From positions 1 to 64,000 of the forward strand of contig JBBRYA010000001.1 of NCBI GenBank assembly GCA_038238015.1: DNA of 64,000 bases, in the 5' to 3' direction. A program made the translations under genes and the position numbers. This DNA comes from DASQFQ01 sp038238015 (GTDB taxonomy: Bacteria; Actinomycetota; Thermoleophilia; Solirubrobacterales; Solirubrobacteraceae). Positions 55,805-63,471 of this stretch are shown piece after piece. The first letter of the stretch is position 1. Every line of letters begins with the position of its first letter. The notes beneath the pieces are model-generated. The model was not told the DNA's origin. It ran no database searches and worked only from the letters and a program-made list of their open reading frames with translations.

Positions 55805-56409
55805 TCAGGCCAGCGCGCGCCTGAGCGCGTCGCGGCCGCGTTCGAGCACCGGCTCGCCGTGGGACACCAGCACGCGCTCGACCGGCAGGTCGAGCAGGGG
55901 GAGCAGTGCCGCGCGCAGTCCCTCCAGGTCGACATCCACATCCTCGAGCCAGGATGCGGGGCACAGGCGAAGCCCGCTCTCCGGCGTGCTGATGAGGCGG
56001 TCACCCGGGGCGAGCGCCGCGTGCTCGGGCAGCCAGTACATCGTCTCTCCGGCGCCGTGCACCAGGAACGGCTCGACGCCGTCCGGAATCGACTCGGTCG
56101 CGCCGTAGCGCTGCGTGACCGCGTCGCGGCTGCGGCGGTGCCAGCGGATCGTGGTGAGCACGCGCACCGGCCGCCCGGCGATGCGCTCGTCGAGCGCGGG
56201 CCACAGCTCGCCGGGGTCGGGAGGCAGCAGCGGATCGATGAACGCCACGGCGTCGAGCGTCTCGGCCAGCGCACAGCCGACCGCCTGCGGCCAATCCTCG
56301 CGCTGCCGGGCTCGGCCCCCGCCTTCCAGCCGGGGTGCAGCGCGACCCAGCGCCAGAGGCCCGGAGCGACGCTCTCCAGCGGGGTGGCCACGGCGGCCGT
56401 GTATAGCAT
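55805..56409 (-). pseudogene. Frameshifted metallo-beta-lactamase-fold-like protein
   Basis: The N-terminal part from ATG 56409 (or GTG 56391) reads LYTAAVATPLESVAPGLWRWVALHPGWKAGAEPGSA, then the frame leaves the homologous path near 56300. The continuation EDWPQAVGCALAETLDAVAFIDPLLPPD is in another frame and runs to the stop at 55805. It includes LTTIRWHRRSRDAV, the degenerate equivalent of the HxHxDH site, and VLVSHGEPVLERGRDALRRAL. One base is missing between the PGSA and EDWPQ codons. Repaired, the protein would be about 201 residues, normal for this actinobacterial MBL-like group. Only seven bases separate it from the divergent GNAT start. Confidence 0.78.
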
Positions 56410-56416
56410 CGCGGCG

Positions 56417-57025
56417 GTGAGCCCGGAGCCCCTCGTCGTCACCGGTCCCACGCTCACGCTGCGCTACGCCGAGCCCGATGACGCGCCCGCGCTGCTCGAG
56501 CTCGGCTCGGACCCGGCGGTCACGCGCTTCTTCTCTTGGGGTCCGTATCAGCGGGTGGAGGAGCCCGCCGCCTACATCGCCGGACTCGCGGGCAAGCGCG
56601 AGCGCGGCGAGATGCTCGAGTTCCTCACGGTGCATCCGCAGGACGGGCCGATCGGGGTGACCGGGCTCTCCGAGCTCTCCGCGCGCGACCGGCGGGCGAC
56701 GGTCGGCTCGTGGTTCGGCCAGCGCTGGTGGGGCACCGGCACGAACCTCGAATCCAAGGCGATGATCGCCGCGCTCGCGTTCGAGCATCTCGGGATGGAG
56801 CGCCTGACCGCCTGGGCGAACACCCGCAACGGCCGCTCCCAGGTCGCGCTGGAGCGCGTCGGCTTCCGCCGCGAGGGCGTGCTCGCGGGCTGGCACCGCC
56901 ACGGCGACACGCTGCACGACGTCGTGGTCTTCGGCCTGCTGCGCTCGGGCTGGGAGGGCTCCGAGCTCGCGAAGCTCTCGGTGCGCGTGCAGGGCGACGC
57001 GCCCCCGGCCTTCAAGGTCGCCTAG
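56417..57025 (+). CDS. GNAT family N-acetyltransferase (RimJ/RimL type)
   Basis: 202 residues, GTG at 56417. TLTLRYAEPDDAPALLELGSDPAVTRFFSWGPYQRVEEPAAYIAGL is the RimJ-like N-terminal block. The acetyl-CoA loop is VGSWFGQRWWGTGTNLESKAMIAALAFEHLGMERLTAWANTRNGRSQVALERVGFRREG (key parts WWGTGTNLE and N-x-R-S), and the C-terminal strand is GDTLHDVVVFGLLRS. It acetylates an amino group of a protein N-terminus, antibiotic or metabolite; the substrate is unknown. The stop overlaps that of the ABC-2 permease by three bases. Confidence 0.88.
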   Translation: MSPEPLVVTGPTLTLRYAEPDDAPALLELGSDPAVTRFFSWGPYQRVEEPAAYIAGLAGKRERGEMLEFLTVHPQDGPIGVTGLSELSARDRRATVGSWFGQRWWGTGTNLESKAMIAALAFEHLGMERLTAWANTRNGRSQVALERVGFRREGVLAGWHRHGDTLHDVVVFGLLRSGWEGSELAKLSVRVQGDAPPAFKVA

Positions 57026-57762
57026 TCGCGCCGCGCCTCCCACGAGAACCCGCGCACCGCGAGCAGGACGCCGACGACCGCCCACGCGCCGAGCACGAGC
57101 AGGGCGGTACCGTTGTCGGCGAGCCCCTTGCCGTGGACCATCGCGCCCGAGAGCCCGTCGATCAGGTGCTTGAGCGGCAGCACCTGGGCGACGTCGCGGA
57201 TCAGCGCCGGCGCCGCCTTGGCGTCGTAGAAGACGCCGGAGATGAAGATCACCGGCAGGAACACGGCGTTCACGTAGGCGGGCGCGGACTCGAAGTTCGG
57301 GATCGCATGGGAGAGCGCGACGCCCAGCGAGGCGAAGCAGATCACGCCGACGACGACGAAGACGACCATCGCGAGCAGGTCGGGCGGCCACTGCAGGCCG
57401 AACACGAAGCGCCCCGCGAACGTGATGATCAGCATCTGCAGCGCCGTGTTGGTCACGGCGCTGCCGGCGATCCCCGCCAGGTAGGCGGAGGTCGGCAGCG
57501 GCGTGCCGCGTATCCGCTTGAGAATGCCCTGCTCGCGCAGGAAGGTCAGGTTGAAGGCGAGGGCGCTGAACGTCGTGGACATGACGCTCATCCCGGCGAT
57601 CCCCGGAACGATCACCTGCAGCTGCGCGCGGTTGCCCGACACGATCGCCCCGAACAGCGCGAGGAACATCAGCGGCAGCAGGAAGTTGAAGAACGCCGCC
57701 GTCGGGTTGCGCCAGAACGTCCTGCGCTCCAGCCGGTACTGGCGCCAGGCCAGGGCGGTCAA
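57022..57762 (-). CDS. ABC-2 type exporter permease
   Basis: 246 residues from a TTG at 57762 that overlaps the ATPase stop (TTGA). Six helices are expected, with AFFNFLLPLMFLALFGAIV, VPGIAGMSVMSTTFSALAFNLTFLREQGILKRIRGTPLP (the coupling segment with E-Q-G-I-L-K-R), LLAMVVFVVVGVICFASLGVALSHAIPNFESAPAYVNAVFLPVIFISGVFY and a final LLVLGAWAVVGVLLAVRGF. These are ABC-2 family hallmarks of drug, lantibiotic or polysaccharide exporters. It works with the ATPase encoded just upstream; substrate unknown. Confidence 0.92.
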   Translation of the reverse strand: MTALAWRQYRLERRTFWRNPTAAFFNFLLPLMFLALFGAIVSGNRAQLQVIVPGIAGMSVMSTTFSALAFNLTFLREQGILKRIRGTPLPTSAYLAGIAGSAVTNTALQMLIITFAGRFVFGLQWPPDLLAMVVFVVVGVICFASLGVALSHAIPNFESAPAYVNAVFLPVIFISGVFYDAKAAPALIRDVAQVLPLKHLIDGLSGAMVHGKGLADNGTALLVLGAWAVVGVLLAVRGFSWEARRD

Positions 57763-58625
57763 ACCGGCACCGGCTCGGCCGTGAGGTCGAGGTAGACGTC
57801 CTCGAGGCTCGGGCGCGTCACGCTCAGGTCCTCCAGGCGCTCGCCGCGCTCCAGTGCCGCGCTCGTGAGCTCGTGCAGCAGCGCTGTCGGGTCGTCGGTC
57901 TCGCGCTCGACGCGCGGCTGCTCGCCGATCCGGTAGGCGATGCGGTAGCGCGGGGTGGCCGAGCCCAGCGCGCCCGGCGCGCCCTCGGCGAGGATCGAGC
58001 CGTCCTTGATGATCGCCACGCGGTCGGCCAGCGCCTGGGCCTCGTCGAGGTAGTGCGTGGTCAGCAGCACCGTCTTGCCGAGGTCGCGCAGCGAGCGGAT
58101 CGTCTCCCACGCGGTGCGCCGCGCCGCGGGGTCAAAGCCCGTGGTCGGCTCGTCGAGGAAGATCAGCTCGGGGTCGCCGATCAGCGCCAGCGCGAAGTCC
58201 AGCCGCCGCTGCTGTCCGCCCGAGAGCGCGCGCGTGCGCTTGCCCGCGGACTCCTTGAGCCCGGCGAGCGCGATCGTCTCGTCGACGTCGCGGGGATGCG
58301 GGTACATCGCGGCCCAGTGGGTGAGGGCCTCGTGCACTGTCAGGTGGCGGTAGAAGCCCGAGCTCTGGAGGACGATGCCCACGCGCGCCCTCAGCCGCCG
58401 GTCGCGCTCGCCGGGGTCGAAGCCGAGCACCGACACCCGGCCGCCGGTGCGGCGGCGGTAGCCCTCGAGGATCTCGACCGTCGTCGTCTTTCCCGCCCCG
58501 TTGGGGCCGAGCAGCCCGAAGACCTCGCCGGGCTCGACCGAGAAGTCGATCCCGCGCACGGCCTCGTGCTCGCCATAGGCCTTGCGCAGGCCCTCGACCT
58601 CGATCGCCGTCACGCCGTCCATCAT
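57759..58625 (-). CDS. ABC-2 exporter ATP-binding protein
   Basis: 288 residues, ATG at 58625 or 58622. Walker A LGPNGAGKTTTVEIL, Q-loop in VGIVLQSSGFYRHLTV, signature LSGGQQRRLDFALALIGDPELIFLDEPTTGFD, and switch histidine in VLLTTHYLDEAQALADR are all present. The C-terminal 70 residues (GSATPRYRIAYRIGEQP ... LEDLSVTRPSLEDVYLDLT) match the DrrA/CcmA-like extension found in drug-resistance exporters. It forms a two-gene exporter with the ABC-2 permease; the divergent ppx gene starts 20 bases away. Confidence 0.94.
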   Translation of the reverse strand: MMDGVTAIEVEGLRKAYGEHEAVRGIDFSVEPGEVFGLLGPNGAGKTTTVEILEGYRRRTGGRVSVLGFDPGERDRRLRARVGIVLQSSGFYRHLTVHEALTHWAAMYPHPRDVDETIALAGLKESAGKRTRALSGGQQRRLDFALALIGDPELIFLDEPTTGFDPAARRTAWETIRSLRDLGKTVLLTTHYLDEAQALADRVAIIKDGSILAEGAPGALGSATPRYRIAYRIGEQPRVERETDDPTALLHELTSAALERGERLEDLSVTRPSLEDVYLDLTAEPVPV

Positions 58626-58645
58626 GGCAAGATCGCTGGGGTCCC

Positions 58646-59527
58646 ATGCTCTGCGCCTGCATCGACATCGGGTCGAACACGACTCGCGTGCTGGTCGCCG
58701 AGGCGATCGACGGACGCCTGACCGAGGTCATGCAGCGGCGGGCGTTCACCCGCATCGGCAAGGGGCTCAAGGCCGACGGCGCGATCCCGCGCAAGAAGAT
58801 CGACGAGGTCGCCCGCGTGGTCGCCGAGCACCGGCGCCTTGCGGAGGGCCTCGGCGCGCACCCCGTGCGCGCGGTGGCGACCGCGGCCATCCGCGCGGCC
58901 GCCAACCGCGACGAGTTCGTCGCGGTGCTGCGCGACACCGGCGGCGTGGAGGTGACGATCCTCGACGGGGAGGAGGAGGCGCGGCTGGCCTTCCTGGGCG
59001 CCACGCGCACGCTCGGGCAGGACCTCGAGGGCCGCGTGGGCGTGGTCGACGTGGGCGGCGGCTCGACCGAGCTGGCGATTGGCACGGTCCCCGAGGGCGC
59101 CACGTGGTCCTCATCGTTCCGGATCGGGTCGGGCTTCCTCTCGGACGCCTACGGGCACACCGACCCGCCCTCGGCGGTCGAGCTGAACGCGATGCGCCAG
59201 CACGCCCACGGCGTCTTCGAGGGCCTCGAGCTGCCGGCGGTCGACGCCGCCGTGGCGGTCGGCGGCAGCGCCGCCTCGCTGCGCCGGCTCGTCGGCGCCG
59301 TGCTCGAGCCCGAGACGCTGCAGCGCGCGCTGCGCGTGCTCTCCGAGGGCCCGGCGCAGCAGGTCGCCCAGCGCTTCGGCGTCGACCCGGAGCGCGTGCA
59401 GCTGCTCCCCGCGGGACTGCTGATCCTCGACGCCGCGTCCCACGCCTTCGGCCGCCCGCTGCAGATCGGCCGCGGCGGCCTGCGCGAGGGCGTGCTGCTC
59501 GAGCTCGCCGCGGCGCCGCCCCGGTAG
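58646..59527 (+). CDS. ppx: Exopolyphosphatase/guanosine pentaphosphatase (Ppx/GppA)
   Basis: 293 residues, ATG at 58646. ASKHA-fold phosphatase with CIDIGSNTTRVLVAE (phosphate loop 1), TAAIRAAANRDEFV, EVTILDGEEEARLAFLGA with the catalytic Glu, GVVDVGGGSTELAIG (loop 2) and AVGGSAASLRRLV. The length of about 300 is that of the short actinobacterial Ppx without the C-terminal HD domain. It removes terminal phosphates from polyphosphate or converts pppGpp to ppGpp. It is the first gene of a polyphosphate operon with two CHAD genes and ppk1. Confidence 0.92.
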   Translation: MLCACIDIGSNTTRVLVAEAIDGRLTEVMQRRAFTRIGKGLKADGAIPRKKIDEVARVVAEHRRLAEGLGAHPVRAVATAAIRAAANRDEFVAVLRDTGGVEVTILDGEEEARLAFLGATRTLGQDLEGRVGVVDVGGGSTELAIGTVPEGATWSSSFRIGSGFLSDAYGHTDPPSAVELNAMRQHAHGVFEGLELPAVDAAVAVGGSAASLRRLVGAVLEPETLQRALRVLSEGPAQQVAQRFGVDPERVQLLPAGLLILDAASHAFGRPLQIGRGGLREGVLLELAAAPPR

Positions 59528-59538
59528 CGTCCCCGCCC

Positions 59539-60018
59539 ATGGCCAAGGCCGCCGACATCGACGTCACGCCCGAGGAGCCTTACGCGGTCGCGGGCGCGCG
59601 CATCGTGCGCGTCCGCACGCAGGAGCTCTTCAGCCACGGCGAGGGCGTGCTCGACACGGAGGACATCGAGCGCGTGCACGACATGCGCGTCGCCTCGCGC
59701 CGCCTGCGCGCGGTGCTGGAGATCTTCGCGCCGTGCTTCCCGCGCGCGGAGTTCAAGTCCGCCCTGCGCGACGTCAAGCAGCTCGCCGACGCGCTCGGCG
59801 AGCGCCGCGACCCCGACGTGCACATCGCCGCGATGCGCAGCTTCGCCGCGGCGGTGACCGCCGCGCAGCGGCCCGGCGTCGAGAGGCTCGCCGAGCGCCA
59901 GCGCGAGCGCCAGGCCGAGGGCAACCGCGTGCTCGCCGAGGCGCTCGAGGACGTCGAGGCGACCGGCCTGCGCGGGCGCCTGCTGGCGCTCGCCGACGCC
60001 GCCGAACCGGGCGCATGA
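59539..60018 (+). CDS. CHAD half-domain protein (N-terminal half type)
   Basis: 159 residues, ATG at 59539. The helix IERVHDMRVASRRLRAVLEIFAPCF is the first CHAD helix signature, with conserved H, R and R-R-L-R. FKSALRDVKQLADALGERRDPDVHIAAM matches the following helix that carries LxxxLGxxRDxDV in full-length CHAD proteins. The domain then ends in a basic helical tail, so only about half of the usual 280-residue alpha-helical fold is present. The next gene, overlapping by ATGA, supplies a sequence like the other half. CHAD domains bind inorganic polyphosphate through their basic helices; location between ppx and ppk1 fits. Confidence 0.85.
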   Translation: MAKAADIDVTPEEPYAVAGARIVRVRTQELFSHGEGVLDTEDIERVHDMRVASRRLRAVLEIFAPCFPRAEFKSALRDVKQLADALGERRDPDVHIAAMRSFAAAVTAAQRPGVERLAERQRERQAEGNRVLAEALEDVEATGLRGRLLALADAAEPGA

Positions 60019-60584
60019 AGGCGCGCCAGGTCAAGGGGCTGGACCCCGCCGCGCCGCTGGGCGACAACGCCGAGCGGATCGTCCGCGTGCGCCTGGACGA
60101 GCTGTGCTCGTTCATGCCGCGCGCCGCCGATCCCGCCGAGGTCGTCGCCCTTCACGACATGCGGATCGCGGCCAAGCGCCTGCGCTACATCCTGGAGATC
60201 ACCGGGCCGTGCTTCGGGCCGTACGCGACGACGGCGGTGAAGCTCACCAAGGACCTGCAGGACGTGCTCGGCGAGATCCACGACTGCGACGTGCAGCTGC
60301 CGGAGCTCCGCGTCTTCGCCGAGGAGCTGGTCGTGCAGGACGCGCGCGCGATCGCCGAGCTCGCGGGCGCCGCCGGCGATCTCGACCCGGCCCTGCTGCG
60401 CCGCGCCCCCAACCGCTCCGCCCACGCGGGGCTCGCCGCGCTGGCCACCTACCTCCAGGGCCGCCGTGAACTCCTGTTCACCCGCTTCCTCGAGCTGTGG
60501 GAGGAATACGAGCGCAAGGGCTTTCGCGCGCGCCTGGAGTTCGCGGCCGGGGAGCGCGCGGGCGCTACGATCAGCCCCGCGTGA
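60015..60584 (+). CDS. CHAD half-domain protein (C-terminal half type)
   Basis: 189 residues, ATG overlapping the previous stop (ATGA). The signature VVALHDMRIAAKRLRYILEITGPCFG corresponds to the second repeat of a CHAD domain, which in full proteins reads L-H-x-x-R-I-x-x-K-R-L-R-Y. It is followed by KLTKDLQDVLGEIHDCDVQLPELRV, matching L-Q-D-x-L-G-x-x-H-D. A C-terminal helix pair (LAALATYLQGRRELLFTRFLELWEEYER) closes the protein. It probably pairs with the preceding protein to make one polyphosphate-binding module; that is inference from fold halves and coupling. Its stop overlaps the GTG of ppk1. Confidence 0.85.
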   Translation: MKARQVKGLDPAAPLGDNAERIVRVRLDELCSFMPRAADPAEVVALHDMRIAAKRLRYILEITGPCFGPYATTAVKLTKDLQDVLGEIHDCDVQLPELRVFAEELVVQDARAIAELAGAAGDLDPALLRRAPNRSAHAGLAALATYLQGRRELLFTRFLELWEEYERKGFRARLEFAAGERAGATISPA

Positions 60585-62689
60585 GCACCGTCGAACATCC
60601 CCTCGCTCCCGAGGAGATCGACCTCGAGGATCCGGGGCTCTACTTCAATCGGGAGCTCTCCTGGCTGCAGTTCAACGCGAGGGTGCTCGAGCTGGCCGAG
60701 GAGGAGGGCGTGCCGCTGCTGGAGCGGCTGAAGTTCGCGGCGATCGCCTCCAACAACCTCGACGAGTTCTTCATGGTCCGGGTGGCAGGCCTGCACGACC
60801 AGATCGACGCCGGGATCGAGACCACGCTGCAGGACGGGCGCACGCCGCTGGAGACGATCGCCGAGATCCGCCGCATCGTGCGCGAGCACATGACGCGCCA
60901 GAGCCTCGCCTTCGGCACCCAGCTGCGCCCCGCGCTGGCCGAGCACGGCATCCGCATCGTCGGCATCGACGAGGTCTCCGCAGAGGAGCGCAAGCTGCTC
61001 GACGAGCGCTTCCGCCGCCAGATCTTCCCTGTCCTGACGCCGCTGGCGGTCGGCCTGGGCCGGCCGTTCCCCTACATCTCCAACCTCTCGCTCTCGCTCG
61101 GCGTCCTCGTGCAGGACCCGGTGACCCACACGCAGGTCTTCGCGCGCGTCAAGGTGCCCACGGAGATGCTCCCGCGCTTCGTGCCGCTCGGCGACGGGCG
61201 CACGTTCGTGCCGCTCGAGGAGCTGATCGCCAAGCACCTCGACCAGCTCTTCCCGGGCATGGAGATCGTCGGCTGCGACATGTTCCGCGTCACGCGCGAC
61301 GCGGACTTCACCGTGTCCGACGAGGCCGACGACCTGCTCCAGGCGGTCGAGGACGAGCTGCGCGCGCGGCGCTTCGGCGAGGTCGTCCGCGTGGAGGTCG
61401 GCGCGGGGATGAACGCCGACATGCGCGCGCAGATCGAGCGCTCGCTAGAGGTCCATCCCGAGGACGTGTTCGCGATCGAGGGGCTGCTCGACCTCTACGA
61501 CCTGATGGAGATCACCAAGGTGTCGGGCTTCGCCGAGCTGCGCGAGCGCCCGTGGACCCCGGTCACCCAGCCGCGGCTGCAGCCCCAGGAGGCCGAGGAG
61601 CCCGAGGTGATGGCCGCGATGCGCGAGGGCGACGTCCTGCTGCATCACCCCTACGACTCGTTCGCCTCCTCGATGGAGCGCTTCGTCGAGGAGGCGGTCG
61701 CCGACCCCGACGTCCTCGCGATCAAGCAGACGGTGTACCGGACCAGCGACGACTCGCCGCTCGTCCCCGCGCTCATCCGCGCGGCCGAGCGCGGCAAGCA
61801 GGCCGTCTGCCTCGTCGAGCTCAAGGCGCGCTTCGACGAGCGCGCGAACATCAAGTGGGGGCGCGCGCTGGAGGAGGCCGGCGTGCACGTCGTCTACGGC
61901 CTGCCCGCGCTGAAGACCCACGCGAAGTGCATCCTCGTGGTGCGCCGCGAGGGCGACGGCGTGCGCCACTACGTGCACGTGGGCACCGGCAACTACCACC
62001 CCAAGACCGCGCGCCTGTACACCGACTTCGGGCTGCTCACCTGCGACGACGAGATCGGCGCCGACGTCGCCGACATGTTCAACTTCCTCACCGGCTTCGC
62101 CCGCCCGCGCGGCTACCGCCAGGTGCTCGTCGCCCCGGCGCACATGCGCGACGGGATCATCCAGGAGATCGAGCGCACGATCGGCGCTCACCGCGACGGC
62201 CGCCAGGCCCGGATCGTCATGAAGCTCAACTCGCTGGTCGACAAGCGCTGCATCCGTGCGCTCTACCGCGCCTCGCGCGCCGGCGTCGAGGTCCAGCTCA
62301 ACATCCGAGGGATCTGCTGCCTGCGCCCCGGGGTGCCCGGTGTGTCGGAGAACATCCGCGTGACCTCGATCGTCGGGCGCTTCCTCGAGCACTCGCGCAT
62401 CTACGGCTTCGAGCGCGACGGCGAGTGCACGGTCTACATCGGCTCGGCGGACCTGATGCCGCGCAACCTCGACACGCGCGTGGAGCTGCTGACGCCCGTC
62501 AACGACCCCGAGCTGCGCGCCGACCTCACCGACACGCTCGAGCGCTGCTTCGCCGACGACACCAACACGTGGGAGCTCGGCGAGGACGGCGAGTGGTCGC
62601 GCCGCACTCCCGGGCCGGAGCCGCGCAGCGTCCAGCGCCAGCTGATGACCGGCCACGCCGCGCGCGCCGTCGAGGCCGCCACCAGCTAG
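60581..62689 (+). CDS. ppk1: Polyphosphate kinase 1
   Basis: 702 residues, GTG overlapping the CHAD stop. It reversibly moves the gamma-phosphate of ATP onto polyphosphate. FNRELSWLQFNARVLELAEEEGVPLLERLKFAAIASNNLDEFFMVRVAGL is the N domain start (key FNRELSWLxFNxRVLE and SNNLDEFFMVR). PYDSFASSMERFVEEAVADPDVLAIKQTVYRT, the autophosphorylated histidine H447 in LKTHAKCILVVRRE, VHVGTGNYHPKTARLYTDFGLLT and SIVGRFLEHSRIYGFERDGE (second active histidine) follow. Length and motifs are normal. It is the last gene of the operon with ppx and the CHAD pair, so synthesis, binding and breakdown of polyphosphate are encoded together. Confidence 0.97.
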   Translation: MSTVEHPLAPEEIDLEDPGLYFNRELSWLQFNARVLELAEEEGVPLLERLKFAAIASNNLDEFFMVRVAGLHDQIDAGIETTLQDGRTPLETIAEIRRIVREHMTRQSLAFGTQLRPALAEHGIRIVGIDEVSAEERKLLDERFRRQIFPVLTPLAVGLGRPFPYISNLSLSLGVLVQDPVTHTQVFARVKVPTEMLPRFVPLGDGRTFVPLEELIAKHLDQLFPGMEIVGCDMFRVTRDADFTVSDEADDLLQAVEDELRARRFGEVVRVEVGAGMNADMRAQIERSLEVHPEDVFAIEGLLDLYDLMEITKVSGFAELRERPWTPVTQPRLQPQEAEEPEVMAAMREGDVLLHHPYDSFASSMERFVEEAVADPDVLAIKQTVYRTSDDSPLVPALIRAAERGKQAVCLVELKARFDERANIKWGRALEEAGVHVVYGLPALKTHAKCILVVRREGDGVRHYVHVGTGNYHPKTARLYTDFGLLTCDDEIGADVADMFNFLTGFARPRGYRQVLVAPAHMRDGIIQEIERTIGAHRDGRQARIVMKLNSLVDKRCIRALYRASRAGVEVQLNIRGICCLRPGVPGVSENIRVTSIVGRFLEHSRIYGFERDGECTVYIGSADLMPRNLDTRVELLTPVNDPELRADLTDTLERCFADDTNTWELGEDGEWSRRTPGPEPRSVQRQLMTGHAARAVEAATS

Positions 62690-62700
62690 TGGCCGGCTGA

Positions 62701-63471
62701 GTGGACCTCGGGCTCGCGGGCTCGCGGGCGCTCGTCACGGGCGCCTCGGGCGGCATCGGCCAGGCCGTCGCGCGCGCGCTCGCGGCCGAGGGCGCGCACG
62801 TCGTCGCGCACTTTCATCGCAACGCCGAGGGCGCCGCGGCGCTGGCGCGCGAGATCGGGGGGACCGCCGTGGGCGCCGACCTGCGCGAGGAGGCCGAGGT
62901 CGACGCGCTGTTCGCCGCCGCCGGGCCGCTCGACGCGTGCGTGGCCAACGCGGGCGTGTGGCCGGAGGAGGACGTCCCGGTGGCCGCGATGACGCTCGAG
63001 CGCTGGCGCGCGACGCTCGACGCCAACCTCACCGCGACGTTCCTGACCGCGCGCGGCTTCGCCCGCGGGCTGGCCGGCGGCCCCGGCGCCCTCGTGCTCG
63101 TCGCCTCGACCGCGGGGCGCTTCGGCGAGGCCGGCCACGCCGACTACGCGGCGGCCAAGGCCGCGATCGCCCACGGGCTCGCGCTGTCGCTGAAGAACGA
63201 GCTGGCGCCCGCGCGCGTGAACGTCGTGGCGCCGGGGTGGACGGTGTCGCCGATGACGGCGGACTCGCTGACCGAGGACCTCGTCGCGCAGGTCACGGCG
63301 ACGATGGCGCTGCGCAAGGTCGCGCAGCCCGAGGACGTCGCGCGCGCGGTGACCTTCCTCTGCTCGCCCGCGGCGGCGGGTCACCTCACCGGCGAGCTGG
63401 TGACGGTCGCGGGCGGCATGGAGGGCCGCCTGCTGCACGCGCCGCCTGCTACCAGTGCACGCCCTTCATGA
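62701..63471 (+). CDS. Short-chain dehydrogenase/reductase (SDR)
   Basis: 256 residues, GTG at 62701. Classical SDR: coenzyme motif VTGASGGIGQAVARAL, the NAG motif (VANAGVW, with W after it), the catalytic triad S136 (VLVASTAG), Y149 and K153 (YAAAK), and the P-G segment APGWTVSPM. VTVAGGM at the C-terminus is where 3-oxoacyl-ACP reductase-like members have the substrate loop. The HFHRNAEGAAALA stretch suggests NADPH preference by its basic residues. Substrate is unknown. The 3' end overlaps the convergent SDR by 23 bases. Confidence 0.9.
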   Translation: MDLGLAGSRALVTGASGGIGQAVARALAAEGAHVVAHFHRNAEGAAALAREIGGTAVGADLREEAEVDALFAAAGPLDACVANAGVWPEEDVPVAAMTLERWRATLDANLTATFLTARGFARGLAGGPGALVLVASTAGRFGEAGHADYAAAKAAIAHGLALSLKNELAPARVNVVAPGWTVSPMTADSLTEDLVAQVTATMALRKVAQPEDVARAVTFLCSPAAAGHLTGELVTVAGGMEGRLLHAPPATSARPS

